Assembly: GCF_017168335.1 (NCBI RefSeq)
Contig: NZ_JABFAU010000003.1
Span: 771,561 to 835,560 of the forward strand
Direction of reading: 5' to 3'
DNA: 64,000 nucleotides
DNA from: Rhodococcus sp. KRD162
GTDB taxonomy: Bacteria; Actinomycetota; Actinomycetes; Mycobacteriales; Mycobacteriaceae
Part shown: in pieces, positions 52,144 through 61,294 of the stretch
How positions within the stretch are numbered: the stretch's first letter is position 1
Layout: the number at the start of each line of letters is the position of its first letter
Position numbers and translations under genes: made by a program
Notes under the pieces: model-generated
What the model was told of the DNA's origin: nothing
Databases searched by the model: none
Seen by the model: the letters and a program-made list of their open reading frames with translations, nothing else

Positions 52144-54216
52144 CTATCCGCTGTTTCTCGTTCGTCCGTTGAGCGCCCGGCGCATGGAGACCGCCTTGAC
52201 CATCGTCTCTTCGAATTCCTCGCCCGGGTCCGAGAGTGCGACGATCGCGCCGCCGACCCCGTAGGTCACTTCGTGTGCGGTCGCCACGATCGTGCGGATG
52301 ACGATCGAGAAGTCCGCAGTGCCCGTGATCGAGAAGTAGCCGATAGCACCCGAGTAGACCCCGCGTGGACCGTCTTCGAGCTTGTCGATGATCGCCATGG
52401 TCCGAATCTTCGGAGCGCCGGTCATGGACCCGCCCGGGAATGCGGCGCGAATGCAGTCCGCCGCCGACGCGTCGTCGCGTAGGCGTCCGCGCACCGTCGA
52501 CACCAACTGATGCACGGGCGCGTAGGTCTCGACATCGAACAACTTGGGCACGTGCACCGAACCCGGGATGCACACCTGGGCCAGGTCGTTGCGGACCAAG
52601 TCCACGATCATCAAATTCTCGGCCTTGTCCTTCTCGTTGGCGACGAGATCGGCCTTGAGCGCGTTGTCCTCTTCTGCAGTGGCACCTCGCGGACGCGTTC
52701 CCTTGATCGGCTTGGATTCGACTATGCGGTCGGCGTCGATGCGCAAGAAACGTTCAGGAGACGCGCTCAGCACGGAAACTTCGGGAAAGTTGAGCAGAGC
52801 ACTGTACGGAGTGGGATTGATCTCGCGCATGTACGAGTACGTGGCCGCAGCATCGATCGAACCGGACACCGTCGCGGTGTTGGTCAAGCAGACCTCGTAG
52901 GTTTCACCGGAGCGAATTTCGGCAAGGCACTGCGAGATCAGATCGAGGTAGTGGGCGCGGTCGTGTCGTAGTCGAGGTTCGAGTGATCGATCGGCGCCGA
53001 GCAGGGGAGCACCGGACCCATCTGCAGCGGACCGGGTTGCTGGCGGGGACTGCGCGGACAGTGCCCGCAGGGTATCGGTGACGGAGTCGAACCACTGCGC
53101 CAACACCGGATCGCCCGGGGTGGTCGCCAGCCCCATCAGGTACAGGGTGCCTGCCTGATGGTCGAAGACGAGCGCCCGGTCGGCGAACACCATGGAGGCA
53201 TCAGGAGTGGCAGCGGTGTGCACCAGTTGTCCGCCGGTGTCCGCCTTGAGCTCGTAGCCCAGATACCCGACGTAGCCGAGGCCGAAGGCGAACGGTAGAT
53301 CGTGCCGCGGGGGAGTGGCCCGCTCCCGCAGCTGGGCGTCGATGTAGTCGAAGAATGTGGAGTGGATGTGCTGTGTTGCACCGTCGGCGCTTTGTACGGT
53401 CACCGTGGTCTCCGCGACAGAGTAGGTCACGTATTCGGCGTGCGGGCCGGAGCAGTCGCCCATGACGGTGAACCTGCATTCCGGCTCGAGTGCGGCGCTG
53501 CCGTCCAGCCAAAAACTCTTTGTTCCGTCGGCGAAGAGCGTCTCGAAGACCTGCTCGGAATCGAATGCCTCATCGAGAGTGCGCGTTTCGATGGTGAACA
53601 TCGAGTCCTGCGTGCCTGCGCCGCTGGACGCGCTCGACTGAGCGAGTGTCAGATCGCGAAAGTTGGTGAGAAGTTCGCGTCCGTATTCGGTGCTGATGGA
53701 TTCAGGATGGAACTGCACTCCCCACATCGGCTTGCTGCGGTGCCGAACTGCCATAACCAGGCCGTCGGGTGTCCACGCGATTTCCTCGAAGTCGGCGGGC
53801 GTCTGTGTGACGACCAGTGAGTGGTACCGCACCACCGAGTACGGCGAAGGAATCCCATCGAACAGATCGACGCCGGTGTGCGAGATGTCGGTGATCCTGC
53901 CGTGCATCGGCGTCGGCGCGAGGTCGACGCTTCCACCGAACAGATGGCACAAGCCTTGATGCCCCAGACACACGCCGAGAATCGGCAGCGCGGACTCCAT
54001 GATCACTCGACTGCTGATGCCGAAGTCCTGCTCCAGGTCGGGGCGTCCGGGACCAGGGGAGATGACGACGTTGTCGTATTCGTCGAAATCCAGCGAACTC
54101 CACGCGACGTCGTTCTTGACCACCGTCGGCGGTCGGCCGTTCACTTCGGCCAGCAGGCTGAAAAGGTTGTAGGTGAAGGAATCGTAATTGTCCACCAAGA
54201 GCGTGTTGATCGTCAT
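52144..54216 (-). CDS. fused aminodeoxychorismate synthase (PabAB/PapA type)
   Basis: 690 residues. The N-terminal glutamine amidotransferase (about 1-190) has DNYDSFTYNLF, the nucleophile Cys83 in GVCLGHQ, and VQFHPESIST with the His-Glu pair. The C-terminal chorismate-binding domain (about 390-690) has SASPERFLR, SKPIKGTRPRG, DLVRNDLAQVC and FPGGSMTGAPKIRTM. The Lys in PIKGT marks 4-amino-4-deoxychorismate synthases and separates them from anthranilate synthases. The ATG at 54216 follows AGAGG at normal spacing; a GTG at 54237 is less likely. It makes 4-amino-4-deoxychorismate, for folate or, as in PapA, for 4-aminophenylalanine. The chorismate-mutase-like gene just upstream favours the second. 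Confidence 0.92.
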   Translation of the reverse strand: MTINTLLVDNYDSFTYNLFSLLAEVNGRPPTVVKNDVAWSSLDFDEYDNVVISPGPGRPDLEQDFGISSRVIMESALPILGVCLGHQGLCHLFGGSVDLAPTPMHGRITDISHTGVDLFDGIPSPYSVVRYHSLVVTQTPADFEEIAWTPDGLVMAVRHRSKPMWGVQFHPESISTEYGRELLTNFRDLTLAQSSASSGAGTQDSMFTIETRTLDEAFDSEQVFETLFADGTKSFWLDGSAALEPECRFTVMGDCSGPHAEYVTYSVAETTVTVQSADGATQHIHSTFFDYIDAQLRERATPPRHDLPFAFGLGYVGYLGYELKADTGGQLVHTAATPDASMVFADRALVFDHQAGTLYLMGLATTPGDPVLAQWFDSVTDTLRALSAQSPPATRSAADGSGAPLLGADRSLEPRLRHDRAHYLDLISQCLAEIRSGETYEVCLTNTATVSGSIDAAATYSYMREINPTPYSALLNFPEVSVLSASPERFLRIDADRIVESKPIKGTRPRGATAEEDNALKADLVANEKDKAENLMIVDLVRNDLAQVCIPGSVHVPKLFDVETYAPVHQLVSTVRGRLRDDASAADCIRAAFPGGSMTGAPKIRTMAIIDKLEDGPRGVYSGAIGYFSITGTADFSIVIRTIVATAHEVTYGVGGAIVALSDPGEEFEETMVKAVSMRRALNGRTRNSG

Positions 54217-54226
54217 CGAGTTGCCT

Positions 54227-54622
54227 CTACCGTTCACTTTCGAGGCCAGGTCGAGCCGTCGGAGAATCGATGATCAAGTCCTCGACGCGACAGGCCTCCG
54301 CGATCAGCGATCGGTAAAGCGCTTCGAGAAAGTCGGGGGACAGGCCGTTTGCCGACGCGAATTCTCGGGCACGCGCGGTAACCAAGCCGACGCGGCCTGG
54401 CTGCATCATCGGAATATCGTATTCGCGTTTTATGTGTGCAACCCGTACACATACATCTATCCGATCGCGGATTGCAGTGCGTAGCACCTCGTCAATCCCG
54501 TCCAACTCGGTCCGTAACTCGGCAAGCTTCTGCTCGCCGACTGCTCGCCGATCTTCGGATTCCGCCTCGGAGACAGCCGTACGGAGGGTGCCGTCGGAGA
54601 GCTGATGAGAATGCTGGCTCAC
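54227..54622 (-). CDS. AroQ-type chorismate/aminodeoxychorismate mutase (PapB-like)
   Basis: 131 residues, GTG start preceded by AGGGGG. The helical AroQ domain follows a polar N-terminal tail of ~30 residues. Visible elements are ELRTELDGIDEVLRTAI, RIDVCVRVAHIKREYDIP with the Arg and Lys that hold the substrate carboxylates, GRVGLVTARAREFA and FLEALYRSLIAEACRVED. Its stop is 10 bp before the fused synthase, so the two are one operon. This pairing matches papA-papB of pristinamycin and chloramphenicol pathways, where the mutase acts on aminodeoxychorismate. An ordinary chorismate mutase is the alternative. No PapC-like dehydrogenase or aminotransferase lies nearby. Confidence 0.85.
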   Translation of the reverse strand: MSQHSHQLSDGTLRTAVSEAESEDRRAVGEQKLAELRTELDGIDEVLRTAIRDRIDVCVRVAHIKREYDIPMMQPGRVGLVTARAREFASANGLSPDFLEALYRSLIAEACRVEDLIIDSPTARPGLESER

Positions 54623-54844
54623 GTGATACTGCCCCCTGATTTTTCGACTCCAGTGGTGAGTTTCATCGGAATTCGCCGAGAATTGTTACGGCGATAGTGT
54701 CCTCTTGTCCACCTGAGTGACGACGGATACTCGATGATGACACCTCGTACGGTTTTGACGCTACTCAACCGTATTGGAACCGACGAAACCGCGATGATAA
54801 ACACACCGACGCCGACTGGAACATACGCAGAGTTCGAATTGCAA

Positions 54845-54888
54845 TAAAAAACTGCACCGCCGGACTGTTTCCAATTCGACGGTGCAGT
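54845..54888 (-). terminator. intrinsic terminator of rbpA
   Basis: On the minus strand ACTGCACCG (54888-54880) pairs with CGGTGCAGT (54859-54851), and a run of six T follows (54850-54845). It lies 10 bp after the rbpA stop and shields the leftward mutase-synthase operon from rbpA read-through. Confidence 0.88.
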
Positions 54889-54898
54889 GGCGCCAATG

Positions 54899-55237
54899 TC
54901 AGGCGCCGCGGCGCTTGACCTTCAGCAAGTCCAAGCGTTCTTTGAGGAGTTCTTCGAGCTCGTCGACCGAACGCCGTTCGAGCAACATGTCCCAGTGCGT
55001 GCGCGGAGGCTTGACCTTCTTGGCTTCCGGTGCCGTGCCCTCGATCAGCGAGCCCTCGAGGCCGTTACGGCAGGCCCACGTTCCCGGGATCTCGGCGTCG
55101 TCCGCGAACGGAACGTCGAACTCCTCGCCGTTGTCGCAGCGATAGCGAGCAACGCGACGAGGTGCCAGGTCGTGATCACGATCGGTCTCGTAGCTCACTG
55201 CTCCCAGTCGGCTACCTCGAAGTACACGATCTGCCAT
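54899..55237 (-). CDS. rbpA: RNA polymerase-binding protein RbpA
   Basis: RbpA binds RNA polymerase and group-1/2 sigma factors and stabilises the open promoter complex in actinobacteria. 112 residues, the usual length. The N-terminal tail MADRVLRGSRLGAVSYETD leads to a zinc-binding core with RYRCDNGEEFDVPFADDAEI and GTWACRNG. The C-terminal sigma-interacting helix is RRSVDELEELLKERLDLLK after KPPRTHWDMLLE. AGAGGA lies at normal distance before the ATG. It corresponds to M. tuberculosis Rv2050, next to ppm1, and marks the right border of the island. Confidence 0.97.
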   Translation of the reverse strand: MADRVLRGSRLGAVSYETDRDHDLAPRRVARYRCDNGEEFDVPFADDAEIPGTWACRNGLEGSLIEGTAPEAKKVKPPRTHWDMLLERRSVDELEELLKERLDLLKVKRRGA

Positions 55238-55433
55238 GGTGAAGTCCTCTCCATCGATAGTAGGTACGCACGTCGATGCCATCCGTCGACACCGAGCTAC
55301 ACCGTCTACCCACTGATCTACAACGTCGCCACACGCCGGTTCGTTCCCGGGCCGACATTGCGACCCGACGCGGTGCCATCTGTGTAGCTGATGAAGGCAT
55401 CTTACCTCCCAGGCACCAGTAGGCTGAACGACC

Positions 55434-55766
55434 ATGTCCGTCAGAACCCGCCGCGACCAGACCTGCACATGGTGCGGCAGACCGGTCGCCGACACGGGGA
55501 CCGGACGCAAGCGGCGTTACTGTCGGCAATCGTGTCGTCAGCGCGCGTACGAACAGCGCAGCGCGATGAAAGGAACATCGGTTCCCGAAGACGCGATCGT
55601 CCTGACCGCCGAGGAAGCGTCGGCGGCGGCAGACCGAGCGTTCGAGGTCCGGTGCGCCGCCGAGGACGTCAGCACGGCGGTGACGGAAGGTGCCGACACC
55701 GCGGAACTGCATCGCTTGTGTGTCGAGCTGTTGGACAAGGCGCGCGACGCGGAACGGCTCCGCTGA
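55434..55766 (+). CDS. small zinc-finger-like protein (Rv2049c-like position)
   Basis: 110 residues, divergent from rbpA. The N-terminal 45 residues have TCTWCGRPV and RRYCRQSCRQRAYEQR, a four-cysteine (CxxC-CxxxC) zinc-ribbon pattern with a basic helix. The remainder is an acidic, Ala-rich helical tail. Likely nucleic-acid or protein binding; function unknown. A small uncharacterised gene (Rv2049c) occupies the same place next to rbpA in M. tuberculosis, supporting it as conserved backbone. Confidence 0.82.
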   Translation: MSVRTRRDQTCTWCGRPVADTGTGRKRRYCRQSCRQRAYEQRSAMKGTSVPEDAIVLTAEEASAAADRAFEVRCAAEDVSTAVTEGADTAELHRLCVELLDKARDAERLR

Positions 55767-55905
55767 CCCGAGCGGTGGGCCTGTGGGCACGCCCTCCGCT
55801 GAGAAATATTCGGAATGCCGGGATACCTTGGTTCACTCCGACCATGTGCCGACGTGGTCGATGCGTTGGAGATCCGCTGTCGACTCACCAGCAAAGGGCC
55901 CATGC

Positions 55906-57543
55906 ATGACAGTTGCCGCGATCTACCTCGTCATTGCCTTCGGACTGGGCGGACTCGCCATGGTCGTTCGACTGCCCCCATTGGTCGGATTTCTGGCTGC
56001 CGGCTTCGTCATCAATGCCCTCGACGTCGGTGAGGTGCCCCAGCTCGAGCTGATGGCGGACCTGGGCGTCACATTGCTGCTCTTCGCGATCGGTCTCAAG
56101 CTCGATGTGCGAATCCTTCTGCGACGTGAGGTGTGGTTGACCACCTCGGCACACATGGTGGTCAGCGTGGCAGTGGGGACGGGTGTGCTGTGGTTGGCCG
56201 CGGTCGCGGGAATGTCGATGCTGTCGGGCCAGTCTGCGAAGACAATCGCTTTGCTTGCCTTCGCGATGTCGTTCTCGAGCACCGTCTTCGTGGTCAAGGT
56301 GTTGGAGGAACGGGGGGAGTCGCACGCTCTGTACGGGCGCGTGGCAATCGGCGTTCTGGTGATGCAGGACATCATTGCCGTCGTGTTTCTCACCGTCACC
56401 AGCGGCAAGCTGCCGTCGATCTGGGCGCTGGGATTGGTGTTGCTCTGGCCGCTCACCCGAGTCCTTCGCAGAATCTGGAGCGGACTGGGCCACGGGGAGA
56501 TGCAGTCCCTGTTCGGCATCGTCATGGCGTTGGTGCCCGGATACGTGCTGTTCTCCTCACTCGGGCTCAAGGGCGATCTCGGAGCATTGGTCATCGGCAT
56601 TCTCTTGGCGTCTCACCCGGCCTCGTCCGAGTTGTCCAGGTCGCTCTTCCACATCAAAGAATTGCTGCTGGTGGGGTTCTTCGTCTCCATCGGCCTCTCC
56701 GGTCTGCCGGATCTGCCCAGTATCGGCATCGCCCTGTTGATGGTGTTGCTGTTGCCGATCAAGAGCGCTTTGTACCTTGGCCTGTTCACGATGATGAAAC
56801 TGCGATATCGCACGTCCGTCCTGGCCGGGCTGAGTCTGATGAACTATTCCGAGTTCGGTTTGATCGTCGTCTCGGTCGGGGTGGCCTCCGACCTGCTCGC
56901 GCCGGCCTGGTTGGTGGAGATGTCGATTGCCGTCGCGCTGAGCTTCGTGGTGTCGGCGTTGGTCAACGGTCGCGGCCATCTGATGGTGGAGAAGATCGCG
57001 GCGCGGCTGCCCGCGCAGGACGAAACCGAGCTGCACCCGGAGGAACGCCCGGGTGATGCAAGTGATGCCGAGGTGGTGGTGATCGGCATGGGCCGGGTGG
57101 GCTTCGCGGCCTACGAGCGCCTCACCGATCACTATCGGCTCCGCGTTGTCGGCGTGGACTACGACGGCCCGCGGATCGAGCGGCTCGCCGACCGTGGTTA
57201 CCGCGTCATCGAAGGCGATGCCACGGACCTGGATTTCTGGCATCGGCTCCGCCACTCCGAATCTGTGCGCATCGCCGTCCTCGCGATGCCGCGCCACGGT
57301 GCCAACGTCACGGCGCTCGCGTGCCTTCGAGAATCCGGTTTCAGCGGCACCGTGGCGGCCGTAGCTCGCTACGACGACGAGGTTCAGTGGTCCAAGGAAC
57401 ACGGAGTGGACATCGCATTCAATGTCTACGCGGGCGCCGGATTGGAGCTGGCAGACCAGGTGGGGAACACGGCCTCGGGGCACGCCGGTGGGACACTGGA
57501 ACCCGAGGCCCACGAGCCCCGCCGACCCGAGATCGAGCCATGA
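55906..57543 (+). CDS. CPA2-family cation:proton antiporter with RCK/TrkA-N domain
   Basis: 545 residues. Residues 1-380 contain about 12 membrane helices of the Na+/H+ exchanger fold: LMADLGVTLLLFAIGLKLDV, AMSFSSTVFVVKVLEERGES and VGFFVSIGLSGLPDLP. Residues about 390-525 form a TrkA-N/RCK domain with VVVIGMGRVGFAAYERL (GxGxxG) and VIEGDATDLDFWHRL. This is the KefB/YbaL layout, predicting K+ (or Na+) efflux against protons with ligand gating. I chose the ATG at 55906 because the first membrane helix begins there and AAAGGGCC precedes it. Confidence 0.9.
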   Translation: MTVAAIYLVIAFGLGGLAMVVRLPPLVGFLAAGFVINALDVGEVPQLELMADLGVTLLLFAIGLKLDVRILLRREVWLTTSAHMVVSVAVGTGVLWLAAVAGMSMLSGQSAKTIALLAFAMSFSSTVFVVKVLEERGESHALYGRVAIGVLVMQDIIAVVFLTVTSGKLPSIWALGLVLLWPLTRVLRRIWSGLGHGEMQSLFGIVMALVPGYVLFSSLGLKGDLGALVIGILLASHPASSELSRSLFHIKELLLVGFFVSIGLSGLPDLPSIGIALLMVLLLPIKSALYLGLFTMMKLRYRTSVLAGLSLMNYSEFGLIVVSVGVASDLLAPAWLVEMSIAVALSFVVSALVNGRGHLMVEKIAARLPAQDETELHPEERPGDASDAEVVVIGMGRVGFAAYERLTDHYRLRVVGVDYDGPRIERLADRGYRVIEGDATDLDFWHRLRHSESVRIAVLAMPRHGANVTALACLRESGFSGTVAAVARYDDEVQWSKEHGVDIAFNVYAGAGLELADQVGNTASGHAGGTLEPEAHEPRRPEIEP

Positions 57544-57602
57544 GCCGGGAGGCAGCTGCACGTGTGCAGACTACGGAGTTCTTCGGTCACCGAAGGATTC
57601 GG

Positions 57603-58631
57603 TTATTCCGCAAGATCCTCGGCCGCTCCGGGCATGTCGCGGCCGGCACCCTTGACGTCGTCGACGGCGTCGTTGTCGGCGTCGGACTCCGGCGCGTTCG
57701 TTTCGGAGTCGTCTGCGATACCTCCATCCTCGAGACCGAGCGCGTCTCGAGCGTCCTGTCCGGTCATACCGAAAAGGCTGCGGACATGCACATCTTGCTG
57801 TGGAAACGGTATCTCGATCTCGTGCCGTTGTAGCGCGGAGTGCAGGGCCCAGTTGTATGCAGCGGTGACGGCGGCTGGGCGCACCGTGGCTTCCCCGTTC
57901 AGCCACACCACCAACTCGTAGTTGAGCGAGCTTTCCCCGAACTCGGTCAACCAGACCTGCGGCCGATGTGGGCCGTCGAGTGTCAGTGTGAACGGCAGCT
58001 CGGCCGCCGCTTCCAGCGCTGCGAGCTTCACGATGTTCTTGTCGGTGCCGTAGGCAACGCCGAACGCCACCCGCAGGCGTCGTGAGACGTCACGGTGCGT
58101 CCAGTTCACCACCTGGCCGGTGACGAATTCGGAGTTGGGCACGATGATGTCGATGTTGTCGTTCGTGACGATTCGGGTTGCCCGGATTCTGATGTCCCGT
58201 ACTTCTCCGGTGACGCCCGATTCGAGTTCGACGAAGTCACCGACCTCGATCGTTCTGTCGAACAGCAGGATGAGTCCGGAAATGAAGTTGCTGAAGATCG
58301 TCTGCAATCCGAAACCGAGCCCGACACCCAGAGCGCCGGCCAGCCAGGCGAACCGGCTCAGGGGCACGCCGAGCGCCGAGACCGCAAGCAGGAGGCCGAT
58401 CCCGACGATCGTGTAAGCAAGGATCCTCGACACGGTGTACCAGGTGCTTCGGTGCGCGTTGCTCTCACGTTCGGCATATTTGAGCAGGCCCCGACGCGAC
58501 AGCAGAGCAAGGAGCACCGTAGCGATCAGGACGCCGATGGAAACCACGATCTCGTTCAGCGAAATCAGTTCACCGAACACCTTGACCGAGTCGAATCCGA
58601 TGGCGCGCTTAGAGGTCACCTGTCGACTCAA
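57603..58631 (-). CDS. MscS-family mechanosensitive channel
   Basis: About 340 residues. Three to four membrane helices lie in the first ~125 residues. The pore helix and exit region follow: FAWLAGALGVGLGFGLQTIF, NFISGLILLFDRTIEVGDFV and GEVRDIRIRATRIVTNDN, the MscS signature. A soluble beta/alpha vestibule ends near residue 280, then an acidic Asp/Glu/Ala tail. It should open on membrane tension to release osmolytes. The start is uncertain: TTG at 58631 or GTG at 58619. It converges on the antiporter gene with 59 bp between stops. Confidence 0.9.
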   Translation of the reverse strand: MSRQVTSKRAIGFDSVKVFGELISLNEIVVSIGVLIATVLLALLSRRGLLKYAERESNAHRSTWYTVSRILAYTIVGIGLLLAVSALGVPLSRFAWLAGALGVGLGFGLQTIFSNFISGLILLFDRTIEVGDFVELESGVTGEVRDIRIRATRIVTNDNIDIIVPNSEFVTGQVVNWTHRDVSRRLRVAFGVAYGTDKNIVKLAALEAAAELPFTLTLDGPHRPQVWLTEFGESSLNYELVVWLNGEATVRPAAVTAAYNWALHSALQRHEIEIPFPQQDVHVRSLFGMTGQDARDALGLEDGGIADDSETNAPESDADNDAVDDVKGAGRDMPGAAEDLAE

Positions 58632-58685
58632 TCACAGATTCGATCGATGGGCTGCCGCCGAGTCCGAGCGGCCGTCCACGTAGGT

Positions 58686-60281
58686 TCAGGTGCTGCCTGC
58701 CGCGCCGCCTCCTCCTCCGGCACCGCCACCTGACGCAACAGATCCACTACTGCTGGAGACGAACACACCGGAGAACGCAGCCCAGGGGAGTACTACCGGG
58801 CCGCCTGCGGCGTAGTTGGCACCCGCGGGTGAGGTGAACACTTCCAGCGGCGAGTCACTCGCCGGATCGGTTGCGGCGTCGAGTTGTTTCCGGAAAGACG
58901 GGGCCAAGCCGAGGGCGATGATGTCCGGCAGGGCGGCATTGAGGTCCACCGACTCGTCTGCATCCTTGGCCGCCTGCTTCAAACCGTCGCGGTACGCCTC
59001 CCAGGGCCGAGCGGCGTCCAAGCCTGCGACCGAGAACCGTGAGTACGCGATCGCCGTCGACAATCCAGCAACGAAGAGAACTGCTGACAGGACCACCGCG
59101 AACCACAGAGTCGGGGCACCTGAGGTGGCGACCGCGATTCCGCCGATGGCGGCGGCGGCACCGAGCACACCCAGACCTGCAAGCACTGCCCGCCGCCGGG
59201 CAGTGCCGTCGGCGACGAATCCGCTCGACCGTAGTCGGGCCTCCACGAGTTCTTTCGTCGCGCCGGGGCCCCGCGAGATCTTCTTCAACTCTTCGCCGGG
59301 TACGACATCACCCACGGCACGTGCGGCGAGCATCGACCAGACCATCTGTTGCACCTCGCCGCGGGCGCGGGTCCGATCGAGAAGCCTGATGCTGACTGTG
59401 CCCTTGTCGAACCTTCCCGGCTTCTTGTCCTGCTCGAACGTGAGTGCCTCGGCGGCGGCCAGCGCCAGTACCGTCCCTGGTACGCCGCTGGGCTGCGCGC
59501 TGCGGTGCACCAGGGCAGTGGCGTACGCTGCATCGGTTGCCTGGTCCGGCCGGACCGTGGTCGGCGATTGTTGGGAGACAGTGGGTTTCGCTCGTCCTCG
59601 AAACACCGATGCCACCACGAGAAGCCCGAGAAGGGCGATCCCCGATCCGGCCCACGGCAGCCAGGTCGAGCCGGAGCCTTCAGCGAACCGGTCGAGTGCG
59701 GTGACGGGCGGACCATTGCGGATATCGGACCCCAAGCGGTCTATCCCTGCAGTCAGACTGCCCGCGACGTCACCGTCTCGCAGCGGCGGAATCAACGCCT
59801 GCTCGACGATGGCCTCTTGTTCATCACGAGGGACGTTGCCGTCGTCGTAGGTGGTGCCGAGGAAGATGCCCGCACGAGCTTCGTCCAACTTTCCCGGCTC
59901 CCGGTTGATCAGGATCGCGCCCGCAATGTCCTGGTCGACGCCTGTGGCGGATACCCACCTCTGTTGCAGCTCCTCGACTTGGTCCAGCGTGTCATCGGAA
60001 TCCGCGTCGAGTTCGCGCACGTAGGCGATCACGTCAGCGCCGGTTTCGGATTTCAAGTTGTCCAACAGACGTTCGATGTCCGCTGCCTGCAACGAATTCA
60101 GCGAGTTGTCCGTTCGGTCGTATACACGCTGGCCCGGCGTCAGACCCTCGAAAGCAGCATCGTCGCTGGTCGACGCATCGGAGCATCCGACGAGGTAGAA
60201 CGCGGCACAGAGGGCAATCAGTACAGCTGCGGCTCGGTGGTTCGAGATCCGACGACGGGGTGCTGCAGAAATGACGTCCAT
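58686..60281 (-). CDS. TPM-domain membrane lipoprotein
   Basis: 531 residues. The N-terminus has a basic region and a hydrophobic helix ending LVGC, a plausible lipobox, so the protein may be lipid-anchored. The TPM domain (about 45-200) has VYDRTDNSLNSLQAADIERL and ALIPPLRDGDVAGSLTAGID. A membrane helix follows near 210-230, then a cytoplasmic region with paired helices (about 365-415) and a Gly/Ser-rich end GGGAGGGGGAAG, as in many membrane TPM proteins. Function unknown; TPM proteins act in envelope stress or photosystem repair elsewhere. Confidence 0.8.
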   Translation of the reverse strand: MDVISAAPRRRISNHRAAAVLIALCAAFYLVGCSDASTSDDAAFEGLTPGQRVYDRTDNSLNSLQAADIERLLDNLKSETGADVIAYVRELDADSDDTLDQVEELQQRWVSATGVDQDIAGAILINREPGKLDEARAGIFLGTTYDDGNVPRDEQEAIVEQALIPPLRDGDVAGSLTAGIDRLGSDIRNGPPVTALDRFAEGSGSTWLPWAGSGIALLGLLVVASVFRGRAKPTVSQQSPTTVRPDQATDAAYATALVHRSAQPSGVPGTVLALAAAEALTFEQDKKPGRFDKGTVSIRLLDRTRARGEVQQMVWSMLAARAVGDVVPGEELKKISRGPGATKELVEARLRSSGFVADGTARRRAVLAGLGVLGAAAAIGGIAVATSGAPTLWFAVVLSAVLFVAGLSTAIAYSRFSVAGLDAARPWEAYRDGLKQAAKDADESVDLNAALPDIIALGLAPSFRKQLDAATDPASDSPLEVFTSPAGANYAAGGPVVLPWAAFSGVFVSSSSGSVASGGGAGGGGGAAGST

Positions 60282-60928
60282 CCACGAAGGCTAGCCAGAG
60301 TACGTGTGCGGGAGCCAGCGCATTCGACCGATACAGCGTTGAATTTCGAGACAATACACTCCCGGATATTACGTCACAGTGACAAAACAGCGATGAGTTG
60401 GCAGGCAAGAGAGGGCGCACGGAAAGGGGTGAAGTATGCCGATTCCATCAAGTAAGGCCGGTGTTGGTCATGACGGATTTCTCGCGTACTGGACGGCGCA
60501 TCCGCCGCACGCATCAGATCACCACCCGAAACCGCATCACGTCGCACCGCCGAACTGCGTCACGCCGAGTCGAAAGCTGAACGACAATGCGCCGTGGCCG
60601 AACGGCGTCGCCGCGAGAAGCTGCCGGATGTCCGAGAATCCGCAGGCCGTAAAGTTTGCCGATAATCAACATTATGTCAATTGGTAGATTGGTTATCAGC
60701 ACTTGGCGCGAATATCTCTGCTTCGTGTAACTGCCCCCGTGCTTCGCCGATACTCGCCTGAGCTGCATCGATACCATCGGCATGCACATCCCAGGTCCAC
60801 ATCTAGGCGCCGCTCCGATGAGACAGTGTCACGACAAGCAGCCCGGTCTGAGCAGGCGTTATGGCAGCTATCGTTGCAGTTTGCGCTCTTCAAGTGCAGA
60901 ATATGCAGACAGACGAAAGGGTGCTGAC
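60282..60928. other. 647-bp region without a confident gene
   Basis: An ATG at 60436 after GGAAAGGGG opens an 83-codon frame (to 60687) rich in His and Pro; it resembles no family I know and I do not call it. Another frame across 60500-60665 reads Arg/Glu-rich and coiled-coil-like but lacks a start. The region borders the broken integrase and looks like decayed mobile DNA. No tRNA or attachment site was recognised. Confidence 0.5.
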
Positions 60929-61294
60929 GTGGACCGACGTGAAGTTGGTGGTCGATTGATCTACCTTCCGGCCGATAGTTCCGCATCCTCCGAAGCCTTC
61001 CTCGACGATGTCCTCGTCGGCTGGCGACGCGCGCAGATCACCCAGAATTTCCGTGCAAGTACCGCCGACCGCCGAATCAAACTGATCCATCGCATGGTCG
61101 ACTTCGTGGGATCCCCACCGTGGCAATGGTCCCCGCACGATGCCGACGAGTTCTTCGCTCATCTGCGTGGGGTACGCAATCTCTCTCACGCCACGATTCG
61201 GGCTTATCAGTCCGACGTCCGACTGTTCTTGGAGTACGCGACCAACCCCGTCTACGAGTGGAACGAGAACTGCGGGCGGCTGTTCGGGACCGTG
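60929..61294 (+). pseudogene. tyrosine-recombinase N-terminal fragment, interrupted by an IS
   Basis: From a GTG with GAAAGGG eight bases upstream, about 122 residues match the N-terminal (core-binding, SAM-like) part of phage-type integrases: FLDDVLVGWRRAQ, then WQWSPHDADEFFAHLRG and LSHATIRAYQSDVRLFLEYA, then NPVYEWNENCGRLFGT. At that point the reading runs into the 254-bp IS remnant. The catalytic Arg-His-Arg-Tyr domain was not found to the right of either insertion, so the gene is dead or severely truncated. Confidence 0.75.

Noticed and set aside
52144..54216. Anthranilate synthase (TrpE/TrpG fusion) as identity of the fused synthase
   Set aside because: The chorismate domain has PIKGT with the aminodeoxychorismate-synthase lysine, and no trp genes are nearby.
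54845..54888. Hairpin near rbpA as a + strand terminator
   Set aside because: The T-run lies on the minus-strand side only, so it terminates rbpA, not a rightward transcript.
60436..60687. 83-codon frame with a good ribosome-binding site beside the broken integrase
   Set aside because: Good GGAAAGGGG but a His/Pro-rich product unlike any known family; too weak to call.
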